DNA from: Halanaerobacter jeridensis
GTDB taxonomy: Bacteria; Bacillota; Halanaerobiia; Halobacteroidales; Halobacteroidaceae
NCBI RefSeq assembly: GCF_016908315.1
Contig: NZ_JAFBDQ010000014.1
Location: forward strand, 30,692 to 94,691
Reading direction: 5' to 3'
Length of the DNA stretch: 64,000 nucleotides
The notes under the pieces were generated by a model. That model was given only the letters and a program-made list of their open reading frames with translations, did not search any database and was not told the origin of the DNA. Shown piece after piece: positions 20,187 through 29,430 of this stretch; position 1 is the stretch's first letter, and each line of letters opens with the position of its first letter. The position numbers and the translations under genes are program-made.

Positions 20187-21008
20187 ATGAAAAAAATAAA
20201 TTTGGATGAATGGTTCTTAATCAATGAATTTGTCAAAGAGATGGGGATTTATCTAGAATTATCAGAGTTTTGCAATAACATTTTAAAATCTCTTCTCCCT
20301 ATTATTCCTTTTGAACACGGTCATTTCATTTTTTATAATAAACAAAACAGGCTAACTCCTATATCTTATAGATATCATATTTCTGAAAAAACACATCAAG
20401 ATTATATGAGTCATTATTATCAACTAGATGGTTTTATGGATAAGGCATTAGACACCCCTACTCCTAAACGAAGTACAGATATTATGGATTATAAAAAATG
20501 GAAGAAAACTGAATACTTTAATGATTTTCATAAGCAAAATAATTTTCATTATATGGCAGTTAGCGACATTCATTATAAAGATAAACTATTAAGTTCATTA
20601 GTCTTAATCCGCAGCAAAAATGTATCAGATTTTAGTGAAAGAGAATTACTTTATCTCAAAATTATAGTGCCTCATCTAGCTAATCATTTATATAAACTAA
20701 TCATTATTCACAAATTAAATAAAATACAGAAAGATAGTTTAATGCAAGTAATTGAAAATAATGAAGAGAAATTTCTTTTTTCTAAGCGAGAAAGGGACGT
20801 TGTACAACTAGTTATTCGGGGATTGAATAATCAACAGATTGCTGATAAATTATTCATTTCTCCTCAAACTGTCAAAAAACATCTGTCTAAAATATTCAAA
20901 AAATCTAATGTAATTAATCGTACAGAACTATTAGCTAAATTAATTAACTTAACAGATAATGAAAACATTTCATCTAAAGACAAATCTGCGATTTTAACTT
21001 TGTCATAA
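20187..21008 (+). CDS. LuxR-family transcriptional regulator
   Basis: The 273-aa protein has an N-terminal sensor region (residues 1-190) with no motif I can name with certainty, resembling a GAF-like or autoinducer-type input domain, and a C-terminal LuxR/GerE helix-turn-helix (residues about 205-262: FSKRERDVVQLVIRGLNNQQ, then QTVKKHLSKIFKK). GAGGAG precedes the ATG. It is transcribed divergently from the giant repeat lipoprotein, sharing a 160-bp promoter region, so control of that surface protein is a reasonable guess. No receiver domain or phospho-acceptor Asp pattern is evident. Confidence 0.88.
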   Translation: MKKINLDEWFLINEFVKEMGIYLELSEFCNNILKSLLPIIPFEHGHFIFYNKQNRLTPISYRYHISEKTHQDYMSHYYQLDGFMDKALDTPTPKRSTDIMDYKKWKKTEYFNDFHKQNNFHYMAVSDIHYKDKLLSSLVLIRSKNVSDFSERELLYLKIIVPHLANHLYKLIIIHKLNKIQKDSLMQVIENNEEKFLFSKRERDVVQLVIRGLNNQQIADKLFISPQTVKKHLSKIFKKSNVINRTELLAKLINLTDNENISSKDKSAILTLS

Positions 21009-21009
21009 T

Positions 21010-21041
21010 AAAAAGACAGCCCTTAAAGGGCTGTCTTTTTA
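21010..21041. terminator. bidirectional terminator between luxR-type gene and purH
   Basis: AAAAAGACAGCCCTT-AA-AGGGCTGTCTTTTT: perfect stem with A and T runs, serving both convergent genes. Confidence 0.85.
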
Positions 21042-21055
21042 TATTAAATATATTA

Positions 21056-22630
21056 TTAATGTCTAAAATGTCTTCTTCCAGTAAAGACCATTGCAATACC
21101 GTGTTCATTAGCAGCTTCAATTACTTGGTCATCACGAATTGAACCGCCAGGCTGAATAATAGCTTTAATTCCTTTTTCAGCAGCTTCTTCTACTGCATCT
21201 GGGAATGGGAAGAAAGCATCAGAAGCAACTACTCCGCCTTCTTGTCTGCCATCTGCCTTCCGTCCAGCAATCATCATCGAATCAACTCGACTCATCTGTC
21301 CTGCTCCAACACCAACAACCATTTCATTGTTGGCCATCACAATAGCGTTAGATTTAACATGTTTTACTACTTTCCAACTAAATAATAGATCTTTTAATTG
21401 TTCTTCAGTTGGTTTAACATCAGTTACAATCTCTAATTCGCTTTCATCTAATTCCACAATATCTCGTTCCTGGACTAATAATCCACCAACTACTTTTTTC
21501 ATAGCATAACCAGGCTCTTCACGATTAATATATAAGTCTCCTGTTTCTAATAAACGAACACTATCCCAACGTTCTTTTAAAATTTCTACTGCTTCCTCTG
21601 TAAATTCTGGGCCAATTACAACTTCGATAAACTTGTCTTCTTGCGCTATTTCTTCTGCTATCTCAGCAGTAATCTTACCGTTAAGAGCAACAATACTACC
21701 AAAAGCTGATAATGGGTCTCCTGCATGAGCTTCCTTATAAGCCTCTAGCAGAGTATCTCCTGTAGCCATCCCACAAGGGTTAGCATGCTTAATCACTGCT
21801 GCTGCAGGCTGATCTGGAAAGTCTTTGATTAATTCTAACGCCCCATTAGTATCATTGATGTTATTAAAGGACAAGTCTCTTCCGTGCAGCTGCTTAGCAG
21901 TTGTAATTGAAGGTTCATTAGTTTCCCGCTCTTGATAAAAAGCTGCATCCTGATGAGGATTTTCACCATAGCGTAAATCAGACTTTTTACTATATTTTTC
22001 TAATAAAGTATCTGGCAAGTTATTATCTTCATCTTTAACTTCTCCTAAGTACTTTTGAATTAAGCTGTCATAACTAGCTGTATGTTGAAAAGCTTTATGC
22101 GCTAAGTCTAATTTTTTATCAGCTGATAAAGCACATTCATTTTCTTCTAATTCAGCTAAAATAGAATCATAATCACTTGGATCAACTACCACACCTACAT
22201 CTTTGAAGTTCTTAGCAGCAGAACGAATCATAGTCGGACCGCCAATATCAATATTTTCTGTAGCTTCATCTAATGTAACATCATCTTGAGCAATAGTTTC
22301 AGCAAAAGGATATAAGTTACAAACAATCAAATCAATCGGCTTAATTCCCTGCTCTTTAATTTCTTGCATATGATCTTCATTATCCCTAACTGCTAAAATA
22401 CCACCATGTACAGCAGGATGTAAAGTCTTAACTCGACCATTCATCATTTCCGGATGATCAGTTACTTCACTAATCTCTACTACATCCAATCCAGCATCTT
22501 TTAACTTTTGTGCAGTTCCTCCTGTAGAAATTAAAGTCACACCTAAATCTGCTAAACCTTGTGCAAAATCAACTACTCCTTCTTTGTCAGATACACTAAT
22601 TAACGCTTGTCTAACCTTATCCATTCTCAT
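21056..22630 (-). CDS. purH: bifunctional AICAR transformylase / IMP cyclohydrolase
   Basis: Catalyses the last two steps to IMP: formylation of AICAR with 10-formyl-THF, then ring closure. The 524-aa length is typical. The N-terminal MGS-like cyclohydrolase domain has [17 protein letters not shown] and [11 protein letters not shown] (residues 7-40). The C-terminal transformylase has [15 protein letters not shown] (near 218), [11 protein letters not shown] (near 273) and the C-terminal TGRRHFRH. Last gene of the pur operon, ending at a bidirectional terminator. Two ATGs are possible (22630, 22624) after AGGGGAG; the first is kept. Its substrate AICAR is the precursor of ZTP, the signal of the riboswitch before pflB. 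Confidence 0.96.
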   Translation of the reverse strand: MRMDKVRQALISVSDKEGVVDFAQGLADLGVTLISTGGTAQKLKDAGLDVVEISEVTDHPEMMNGRVKTLHPAVHGGILAVRDNEDHMQEIKEQGIKPIDLIVCNLYPFAETIAQDDVTLDEATENIDIGGPTMIRSAAKNFKDVGVVVDPSDYDSILAELEENECALSADKKLDLAHKAFQHTASYDSLIQKYLGEVKDEDNNLPDTLLEKYSKKSDLRYGENPHQDAAFYQERETNEPSITTAKQLHGRDLSFNNINDTNGALELIKDFPDQPAAAVIKHANPCGMATGDTLLEAYKEAHAGDPLSAFGSIVALNGKITAEIAEEIAQEDKFIEVVIGPEFTEEAVEILKERWDSVRLLETGDLYINREEPGYAMKKVVGGLLVQERDIVELDESELEIVTDVKPTEEQLKDLLFSWKVVKHVKSNAIVMANNEMVVGVGAGQMSRVDSMMIAGRKADGRQEGGVVASDAFFPFPDAVEEAAEKGIKAIIQPGGSIRDDQVIEAANEHGIAMVFTGRRHFRH

Positions 22631-22663
22631 GTCACTCCCCTTAAATTAATTGATAATTTACAA

Positions 22664-23269
22664 TTACTCTTTTATCTTAACCTTCCCATCAATTACTTCT
22701 AACTTATCTTCCGCATACAATCTGATTGCTTCAGGATAAATTTTATGTTCTTGCTCCAAAATACGAGCAGCTAATCTTTCTTCTGTGTCATCCCACTTTA
22801 CTTCTACTGCGGCCTGCAGAATAATTGGCCCAGTATCCATTCCTTCATCAGCAAAATGTACTGTACAACCTGCCACTTTAACTCCATAATCAAGAGCTTG
22901 CTTTTGAGCATGAAGTCCTTTAAACGCAGGCAATAAAGAGGGATGGATATTCATGATTTGATGTCTATACTGCCTAATAAAGTATGGACTTAGTAATCTC
23001 ATAAAACCAGCCATTACTACTAATTCTACATCCTTCTCTTTTAAATTATTAACCATTTCCTGTTCAAAGTCCTGGTCTGTTTCATAATCAGCTGGATTAA
23101 TATAGCAACTATCAATATTATGTTTCTTGGCCCTCTCTAACGCTCCTGCATCTTCATTATCACTGATCACTAACTCAATCTCAGCTGTAATTTCACCACT
23201 TTCAATCCCATCTATAATGGACTGTAGATTAGTTCCACGTCCTGAAGCTAATACACCAATCTTCAACAT
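22664..23269 (-). CDS. purN: phosphoribosylglycinamide formyltransferase
   Basis: Formylates GAR with 10-formyl-THF in step 3 of purine synthesis. The 201-aa protein opens with KIGVLASGRGTNLQSII (phosphate-binding loop) and has MNIHPSLLPAFKG (near residue 107, with catalytic His and the preceding Asn) and GCTVHFADEGMDTGPII (near 132, with the catalytic Asp). SD GGTGGG before the ATG. Lies 18 bp after purM in the operon. The folate-dependent enzyme makes this pathway depend on formate. Confidence 0.95.
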   Translation of the reverse strand: MLKIGVLASGRGTNLQSIIDGIESGEITAEIELVISDNEDAGALERAKKHNIDSCYINPADYETDQDFEQEMVNNLKEKDVELVVMAGFMRLLSPYFIRQYRHQIMNIHPSLLPAFKGLHAQKQALDYGVKVAGCTVHFADEGMDTGPIILQAAVEVKWDDTEERLAARILEQEHKIYPEAIRLYAEDKLEVIDGKVKIKE

Positions 23270-23287
23270 TTATTACACCCACCAATC

Positions 23288-24319
23288 TTAATTTTCTAAT
23301 TCCACTTCATTGTCCCCTGCTTTAACTTCTCCAATTATATGTGCCTCTTCTCCCAATTCTTCAGCTGCAGCAACAATTTGATTAGCTTGGTCTTCAGGCA
23401 CTACTAAAGCCATGCCTACGCCCATATTAAAAGTACGATACATTTCTTTAGTCTCTACTTCTCCATACTCCTGAATTAAATTAAATATTTCTGGGCGCTG
23501 CCAAGAACTAGTATCAATTACAGCTTTAGTTTCATCTGCTAACACACGTGGTAAATTCTCAACTAGTCCACCGCCTGTAATATGAGCTAAGCCATTAATT
23601 TGATATTTTTCTAATAATTTTAACACTGGCTGAACATAAATTTTAGTTGCCTTTATTAACTCTTCTCCTAAAGTACCATCTAAACCATCTAATTCTTCTT
23701 CAACTGAATAATCATGCACATCGAAAAATATTTTACGAACTAAGGAATAACCATTGCTGTGAATTCCATTAGAAGCTAAACCAATAATTTTATTACCAAC
23801 CTCTATATTTTCACCAGTAATAATCTCTTCGCGGTCAACAATGCCGACTACAAATCCAGCCATATCATATTCACCAGCTGAATAAAAATCAGGCATTTCT
23901 GCTGTTTCTCCGCCAATCAAAGCACAACCTGCTTCTTTACAACCTGTCGTAATTCCTTTAACTACTTCCGCAGCAGCATCAGGATCCAATTCTCCTGTCG
24001 CTAAATAATCTAAAAAGAATAAAGGCTTTGCTCCTTGGGCCAAAATATCATTAGCGCACATTGCTACCAAATCAATGCCCACACTATCATGCTTATCTGT
24101 TTTAAAAGCAACCTTTAACTTAGTACCTACTCCATCAGTTCCTGAGACAAAAACAGGTTCTTGATAATCACTTAAATCTGGCGCAAATAAAGCCCCAAAA
24201 CCTCCTAAACCAGTCAATACTTCATCACTAAAAGTAGATTCCACATCCTTTTTAACCTTATCAACAGTTTCTTCTCCTGCTTCAATATCTACCCCTGCAT
24301 CTTTATAAGTTAATCCCAA
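23288..24319 (-). CDS. purM: phosphoribosylformylglycinamidine cyclo-ligase
   Basis: AIR synthetase, step 5 of purine synthesis: closes FGAM to AIR with ATP. The protein has LTYKDAGVDIEAG at the N-terminus, VSGTDGVGTKLKVAF near residue 60, GGETAEMPDFY near 135 and HITGGGLVENLPR near 245. I choose a TTG start at 24319, giving LGLTYKDAG, because AGGTGG lies 8 nt before it and homologs begin at this point; the frame is open four codons further to a GTG at 24331. The 343-aa length fits. It follows purF after a 250-bp gap holding two copies of a small palindrome. Confidence 0.95.
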   Translation of the reverse strand: MGLTYKDAGVDIEAGEETVDKVKKDVESTFSDEVLTGLGGFGALFAPDLSDYQEPVFVSGTDGVGTKLKVAFKTDKHDSVGIDLVAMCANDILAQGAKPLFFLDYLATGELDPDAAAEVVKGITTGCKEAGCALIGGETAEMPDFYSAGEYDMAGFVVGIVDREEIITGENIEVGNKIIGLASNGIHSNGYSLVRKIFFDVHDYSVEEELDGLDGTLGEELIKATKIYVQPVLKLLEKYQINGLAHITGGGLVENLPRVLADETKAVIDTSSWQRPEIFNLIQEYGEVETKEMYRTFNMGVGMALVVPEDQANQIVAAAEELGEEAHIIGEVKAGDNEVELEN

Positions 24320-24404
24320 TCTATTCACCACCTAAACATTAATTAATTTATAATTTAGAATTGATAATGGATAATTAAATTCAAAAATATATAACCAAAA
24401 TCTT

Positions 24405-24423
24405 GATTTAGCAATGCCAAATC
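24405..24423. repeat. TTGGC palindrome, copy 1 (diverged)
   Basis: GATTTAGCAATGCCAAATC, a diverged member of the palindrome family also found at 24469, 29362, 30631 and 39236. Lies between purF and purM. Confidence 0.5.
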
Positions 24424-24468
24424 TGCAAAATGCATAAAATTTGACGGTACTGCAATAACCCAACACCC

Positions 24469-24495
24469 TAGACTTGGCGGTGCCAAGTCTCTACA
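24469..24495. repeat. TTGGC palindrome, copy 2
   Basis: TAGACTTGGCGGTGCCAAGT followed by CTCTACA. Compared with other copies the arm changes from ATTTGGC/GCCAAAT to ACTTGGC/GCCAAGT, a paired change. Flanking DNA contains a larger inverted repeat (TTGATAATGGATAATT and its partner near 24540-24570). Confidence 0.65.
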
Positions 24496-24567
24496 CAGTA
24501 TATCTTTACCGTTTTTTTATTATTTTATTGTTTTTTTAATTGTCAATTCTACATTATCCATTCTCAA

Positions 24568-25989
24568 TTATTCAAAACTTAACTTACCCGTCCCTTTGCC
24601 AATTGGATAATCTCCATCAAAACAAGCTGTACAAAAACCACAATCTGCATCTAAGGAATTTAATAATCCCTCGATACTTAAATAAGTTAAAGAGTCAGCC
24701 CCAATATGGTCTCGAATCCCATCAAGATCATGCTGAGCTGCAATTAATTCTTGGCGACGAGATGTATCCATGCCGTAATAACAAGAATACTGCACTGGTG
24801 GAGAAGAAATAGCTAAATGAACTTCTGCTGCTCCAGCTTCTCTAACCATTCTAATAACTTGTTGACTAGTTGTCCCTCTTACAATTGAGTCATCAACTAA
24901 AATCACTCGCTGTCCTTCAATAATATCTTCAATTGGATTTAATTTTATACGTACCTTTAAATCTCTAATTTCTTGTGTCGGCTGAATAAATGTTCTACCA
25001 ACATAACGATTACGTAAAATCCCCTTTTGATAAGGGATGCCTGATTCTTCTGCTAAACCTAAAGCAGCTGTAATTCCCGAACTAGGTACAGGTACTACTA
25101 TATCAGCTTCAACATCCATTTCTCTTGCTAGTTGACGTCCCATATCTTTACGGGCTAAATGAACATTTTGATTAGCAATTACACTATCAGGACGAGAAAA
25201 ATAAATATATTCAAAGACACAGAATTTACTTGCTTTTCTTTCAGTATAAAAAGTACTAGTAATGCCCTCATCATCAATTACAACTAATTCTCCCGGTTTA
25301 ACATCTCTAATATGCTCTGCTCCAATAATATCAAAAGCACAAGTTTCAGATGCTACAATATAACTATCTCCTAGTTTACCAATAGATAATGGTCTAAATC
25401 CCTGCGGATCACGAGCAGCCATTAAACAATCTTCAGTCATCGCTACAATACTAAAGGCTCCTGTTATCTGTTGAAAACTGTGTTTTAAACCTTCAGTAAT
25501 ATCATCCTTAAAAGAACGCGCTACTAAATGAGCAATCACTTCTGTATCAAGAGTAGAATGGAAAATAGAACCCTGCGATTCAAGGTTTTTTCTCATTTCT
25601 GCTCCATCAACTAAATTACCATTATGAGCGATTGCTAAATCCCCTTTAATAGAATTAGTTAATAACGGCTGTGCATTAGCCATCATGCTCGAACCAGTAG
25701 TAGAATAACGTACATGACCTACTGCAGCATGACCCTTAAGAGCTTCTAATTTATCTTCATCAAAAATATTAGTCACTAGTCCCATATCTTTATGCAGATT
25801 AAACTCACCGTGATTATTAACACAAATCCCGGCACTTTCTTGGCCCCGGTGCTGTAAAGCATGTAAGCCTAAATAAGTTAAATTAGCCACATCAGTGCCA
25901 TTATTAGGAGCATAAATACCAAATACACCGCACTCTTCTTCCATTTTATCTTGAGAAACTTCAATTTGTTGAGAACACTTACATGTCAT
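24568..25989 (-). CDS. purF: amidophosphoribosyltransferase
   Basis: First committed step of purine synthesis: PRPP + Gln to phosphoribosylamine. The 473-aa precursor carries a 19-residue propeptide; self-cleavage would expose Cys20 (EEECGVFGIY) as the glutaminase nucleophile, the Bacillus-type arrangement. The PRPP motif VILVDDSIVRGTT lies near residue 350. Cysteines for a [4Fe-4S] cluster are present, including CGFCTACFDG near the C-terminus, consistent with an oxygen-labile anaerobic form. Directly follows purC (20-bp gap). Confidence 0.96.
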   Translation of the reverse strand: MTCKCSQQIEVSQDKMEEECGVFGIYAPNNGTDVANLTYLGLHALQHRGQESAGICVNNHGEFNLHKDMGLVTNIFDEDKLEALKGHAAVGHVRYSTTGSSMMANAQPLLTNSIKGDLAIAHNGNLVDGAEMRKNLESQGSIFHSTLDTEVIAHLVARSFKDDITEGLKHSFQQITGAFSIVAMTEDCLMAARDPQGFRPLSIGKLGDSYIVASETCAFDIIGAEHIRDVKPGELVVIDDEGITSTFYTERKASKFCVFEYIYFSRPDSVIANQNVHLARKDMGRQLAREMDVEADIVVPVPSSGITAALGLAEESGIPYQKGILRNRYVGRTFIQPTQEIRDLKVRIKLNPIEDIIEGQRVILVDDSIVRGTTSQQVIRMVREAGAAEVHLAISSPPVQYSCYYGMDTSRRQELIAAQHDLDGIRDHIGADSLTYLSIEGLLNSLDADCGFCTACFDGDYPIGKGTGKLSFE

Positions 25990-26009
25990 ACTCTTGTCAT
26001 CTCCTTTAA

Positions 26010-26717
26010 TTACTCTGTTAAGCGCTTAATGATTTCTTGATAAGCTCCTTCTACTTCTCCTAAATCTCTTCTGAATCTGTCTTTATCAAGCTTCTTACCT
26101 GATTCACTATCCCAAAAGCGGCAAGTATCTGGGGAAATTTCATCTCCTAGATATATCTTTCCATCCGTTCCTACTCCAAATTCAAGTTTAAAGTCAACTA
26201 AATCAATATTTTTCTCTGCTAAAAATTCAACTAAAATATCATTAATCTCAAAAGCTAATTCGCTGATTTCATCTAATTCTTCTGCAGTAGCTAATTCTTC
26301 TGCATAGATATGATAACGATTAATCATTGGGTCGCCTAATTCATCATCTTTATAATAAAATTCCAATACAGGCTGTGGCAATGCAGTACCTTCCTCTAAA
26401 CCTATTCTTTCCGCTAAACTACCAGCAGCGATATTTCTCATTACTACCTCTACTAAAATAATATCCAATTTCTTAACCAAAATATCCGTCTCATTTAATT
26501 TTTCAATGAAATGTGTGGGAATCCCTTTTTCTTCTAATAACTCAAAGAAAATAGTTGATATTTGAGCATTCATTTCACCTTTATCAGTAATCTGACCTTT
26601 CTTCTGCCCGTCAAAAGCTGTAGCATCATCTTTATATTCAACCACCAATTTATCATCTTCATCAGTACTATATACCTTTTTAGCTTTACCTTCATAAATC
26701 ATTTCTTTCTTTTCCAT
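26010..26717 (-). CDS. purC: SAICAR synthetase
   Basis: Joins CAIR and aspartate with ATP to form SAICAR. The 235-aa protein has [19 protein letters not shown] at the start, [14 protein letters not shown] near residue 31, [18 protein letters not shown] near 90 and [11 protein letters not shown] plus [11 protein letters not shown] near 195-215. SD GGAGG is 7 nt before the ATG. Between purB and this gene lies copy A of the structured element, which the operon transcript must cross. Confidence 0.96.
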   Translation of the reverse strand: MEKKEMIYEGKAKKVYSTDEDDKLVVEYKDDATAFDGQKKGQITDKGEMNAQISTIFFELLEEKGIPTHFIEKLNETDILVKKLDIILVEVVMRNIAAGSLAERIGLEEGTALPQPVLEFYYKDDELGDPMINRYHIYAEELATAEELDEISELAFEINDILVEFLAEKNIDLVDFKLEFGVGTDGKIYLGDEISPDTCRFWDSESGKKLDKDRFRRDLGEVEGAYQEIIKRLTE

Positions 26718-26799
26718 TTTTTTCGCCTCCTATGTATTATATCATAAATAGATTTTATAAATTAAAAACTAAAAAATAAAAATTTAAAACAAACCCAAG

Positions 26800-27082
26800 A
26801 CTCACAATCAAAAAATAAGCAATCCCAAAATGGTACAGTTCTTGCCCCCACTCTTAAAGTAAGACTATCATTAAGATTACCCAGCAAGTTTTTCTGAGTG
26901 ATATTAAATTTAGGTTATTAATGAGTCTTAACGAAGAGCAAATAATTTTAATTTTGATAGTTTAATTTCCTATTTAATTAAACTAAATTTAAATTATTTG
27001 CTCAAGTTTAGACGAATTAACCTCAATTTTCAAACGAAGAAATGCTTGCTGGGTAATCTCGAAGCTACACTTTATATAGATA
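26800..27082 (-). repeat. structured element type 2, copy A (its end forms the purB stop)
   Basis: Lies between purB and purC. In the sense of purB it starts ATCTATATAAAGTGTAGCTTC and runs about 280 nt. Arms on the plus strand: GATTACCCAGCAAG/CTTGCTGGGTAATC (26875-26888 region with about 27046-27059), AAATTTAGGTTA paired with TTAACCTCAATTT, and GAGCAAATAATTT... with its complement near 26990. These arms differ from other copies at several places, yet both sides change together. The TATATAA of the element end is the purB stop codon. Confidence 0.75.
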
Positions 27083-28472
27083 ATTCTATATCTAATTCAT
27101 CAGCATACTTCTCAACCACTTTTTCTGTCTTTTCACTAGCAATTCCAATGTATTTAGCTGGATTAGTTAATAATTTCTTCTGCTTGTCATTAAATTTCTC
27201 AACATAAGGTTTTAATTCCTCTTTTTCTACTACTAATTCGCGCAAAGTTTTATCCTTCTCTTCCGCTTCTAAAGTTAATTTTCTAACCGCCTCATGAGCA
27301 TCAGGATGGTCATAAGATGCTAATAAAATATATAATGGTTCTGCTACTATCATTTCTTTATTTTGATCAAAATTCTTTTGGATATTCTCATGATCTACAA
27401 CTAATTTCTTACTAACACGAATTAAACGATTAACTGAGGCAAGAAGACCTACAATCAGTTCAGGAATGAACCTACTTGAAGCAGAGTTAGTTAAATCGCG
27501 CTGATGTTCCGAAATTTGGTCTTGATAAAGAGTCATCATCCGTGGCATAAATTCTTTCCACATACTTTTTACATTCTCATAATTAATCGGATTTCTTTTA
27601 TGCGGCATAGTGGAAGAACCAACCTGGTCTTCACCAAAGTGTTCCCCTACTTCAGCAATTTCAGACCGCTGTAAATTTCTCATATCATCACTAAAATTAG
27701 CTATTACTCCAAATGTAGAGACTAAAGAATGAACAAAATCGGTCATATATTCCGGTTCAACAATTTGCGTGGAATGACTGCTTGCTTCTAAATCAAGTTC
27801 ATTTAAGACATCTGCTTCAAAAGATTCAGGGTCTTCAAAGAACAGATGACTTGCATTATAAGCTCCGACTGCTCCTGCTATCTTACCCTTTAATTGTTCA
27901 CTTTTAGCTTCAATTTCTTGAATTCTGTTCCCTAAACGGCTTACATATTCAGCAATACTAAATCCAAAAGTAACTGGCACAGCATGCTGGCCATGAGTTC
28001 TTCCCACTTGTACAGTATCTTTTTCTCTTAAAGCTATGTTCATTAATAATTTCTCTAACTCTTTAAGTGTTGGTAAAATTAATTCTTCCGCCGCCTTTTT
28101 ATAACGTAAAGAATTAGCAGTATCAACAATATCAAATGAAGTTGTAGTAAAATGAATAAAAGGTTTAGCTTCATCGCTTACTTTTGCTTGGATACTGTTA
28201 ACCAAAGCTCGAATATTATGTTTAGTCTTTTTCTCTTCAGCATAAACTTCTTCAGTAGTTAATTCTTCAATTGCTGTTTCTACTTCTTCTACCACTGTTG
28301 TAGAACACATATCTCTTTTAGCTAAGGCTTTAACTAAAGCTAATTCTACTTGCGCTTGATACTTTACTTTTGATTTTTCCGATAAATAAGTAGAATAGTC
28401 ATTAAATTCATTTTCTCTCAGAGAATATCTGTGGTCTAAAGGACTGATATTCTCAAAAATATTTCTTTTCAT
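27072..28472 (-). CDS. purB: adenylosuccinate lyase, operon copy
   Basis: Cleaves fumarate from SAICAR and from adenylosuccinate. The 466-aa protein belongs to the longer PurB subgroup (HRYSLRENEF opening) with HGQHAVPVTFG near residue 168 and the flexible signature loop GSSTMPHKRNPIN near 290. A second, shorter PurB (431 aa) is encoded at 40967-42262. This one lies within the pur operon directly behind its own guanine-type riboswitch and promoter. The last two codons and stop (TCT ATA TAA) derive from the end of a repeat element, so the native C-terminus may have been altered. Confidence 0.93.
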   Translation of the reverse strand: MKRNIFENISPLDHRYSLRENEFNDYSTYLSEKSKVKYQAQVELALVKALAKRDMCSTTVVEEVETAIEELTTEEVYAEEKKTKHNIRALVNSIQAKVSDEAKPFIHFTTTSFDIVDTANSLRYKKAAEELILPTLKELEKLLMNIALREKDTVQVGRTHGQHAVPVTFGFSIAEYVSRLGNRIQEIEAKSEQLKGKIAGAVGAYNASHLFFEDPESFEADVLNELDLEASSHSTQIVEPEYMTDFVHSLVSTFGVIANFSDDMRNLQRSEIAEVGEHFGEDQVGSSTMPHKRNPINYENVKSMWKEFMPRMMTLYQDQISEHQRDLTNSASSRFIPELIVGLLASVNRLIRVSKKLVVDHENIQKNFDQNKEMIVAEPLYILLASYDHPDAHEAVRKLTLEAEEKDKTLRELVVEKEELKPYVEKFNDKQKKLLTNPAKYIGIASEKTEKVVEKYADELDIELSI

Positions 28473-28523
28473 TTAAATTTTGCCCCCTAATTTTATTAAA
28501 AATTATTATATCCACTAAAAAAC

Positions 28524-28567
28524 AAAAAACCTAAATAAACTTCTCCTACACAAGAAGCCTATTTAGG
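28524..28567 (-). terminator. terminator of the purB-leader riboswitch
   Basis: ACCTAAATAGGCTTCTTG and its partner GGAGAAGTTTATTTAGGT form a long stem followed by TTTTTTG, between the aptamer and purB. Typical off-switch expression platform. Confidence 0.8.
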
Positions 28568-28582
28568 TATACTTAGCCCAGC

Positions 28583-28657
28583 TTCTCATGTAGTTAGAGA
28601 GTTTACGGCCCCTAGTAGAAACGTGCGAACCATATTTTCGCACATATACGATGAGAA
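28583..28657 (-). ncRNA. purine riboswitch aptamer (guanine type) before purB
   Basis: Minus-strand RNA with P1 TTCTCAT/ATGAGAA, P2 loop AAATATGG, invariant J2/3 GTTTCTAC, P3 loop GCCGTAAAC and the J3/1 segment AACTAC. The C in ACTA corresponds to position 74, which selects guanine/hypoxanthine over adenine. A terminator follows. It gives purB, and probably purC-F-M-N-H, a second control point within the operon. Confidence 0.92.
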
Positions 28658-28687
28658 TTGTTCGTCTATTATTTAACTTTCATCTCT

Positions 28688-28716
28688 ATAATAACAGTTT
28701 ATAGGTTAATATGCAA
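28688..28716 (-). promoter_or_regulatory. internal promoter for purB-purH
   Basis: TTGCAT (28716-28711), 17 nt, TATTAT (28693-28688), about 30 nt before the riboswitch. Confidence 0.65.
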
Positions 28717-28751
28717 GTTTAAAGCGAATGATATTTTTATATTAATCTTTT

Positions 28752-29276
28752 TTATTCGTTGCTTTGCTTTGCCAAATACTTTTCATAGCCAAGTTCTTCA
28801 ACTTCTGCTGCAGTTTCTTTAACTTGCTCTGCCATTTCAGATTTATAATCTTTCATCTGCTGTCTAATATTATTATCTGCTACTCCAAGCATCTGAATTG
28901 CCAATAAAGCAGCATTTTTAGCACCATTAATGCCTACTGTTGCCACTGGAACCCCACCTGGCATCTGGACAATTGAATATAAAGAGTCAACTCCACTTAA
29001 CTTAGAAGTTTTGATTGGCACTCCAATCACTGGTAAAGAAGTCTCTGCTGCTGTCATCCCCGGTAGATGAGCTGCACCACCAGCTCCAGCAATAATCACA
29101 TCAATTCCTTTATCTTCAGCTTGTTCAGCATAGTTAGCTACACGTTTTGGCGTTCGATGTGCTGATACAACTGTTAATTCATAAGAAATTTCAAATGCTT
29201 CTAATAACTCTGCAGCATCTTTCATAACAGGCAAATCCGAATCACTACCCATAATAATTCCTACTTTAACTGACAT
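28752..29276 (-). CDS. purE: N5-carboxyaminoimidazole ribonucleotide mutase
   Basis: Class I PurE converts N5-CAIR (made by PurK) to CAIR. The 174-aa protein has [18 protein letters not shown] at the start, [11 protein letters not shown] near residue 37 (with the catalytic His) and [15 protein letters not shown] near 67. SD AAAGGGG before the ATG. Presence of PurK next door confirms the two-enzyme, bicarbonate-using route. Confidence 0.96.
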   Translation of the reverse strand: MSVKVGIIMGSDSDLPVMKDAAELLEAFEISYELTVVSAHRTPKRVANYAEQAEDKGIDVIIAGAGGAAHLPGMTAAETSLPVIGVPIKTSKLSGVDSLYSIVQMPGGVPVATVGINGAKNAALLAIQMLGVADNNIRQQMKDYKSEMAEQVKETAAEVEELGYEKYLAKQSNE

Positions 29277-29361
29277 AAAAAAGCACCCCTTTTTAATTTA
29301 TAATGGATAATTAAAAACATACAATCAAATTCAAAAAATCAATAAAATTTAATTCCAAACA

Positions 29362-29387
29362 TAGATTTGGCAGTGCCAAATCTCTAC
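29362..29387. repeat. TTGGC palindrome, copy 3
   Basis: TAGATTTGGCAGTGCCAAAT then CTCTAC, in the 154-bp gap between purK and purE; a TTTATAATGGATAATTAAA stretch beside it matches the flank of copies 1-2. Confidence 0.65.
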
Positions 29388-29430
29388 ACAAGATATCGTC
29401 AACTAAAAACCCAAGGGTTATCTTACTGTT

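Noticed and set aside
24540..24812. Plus-strand 90-codon ORF over the purF 3' end
   Set aside because: Antisense to the strongly conserved end of purF.
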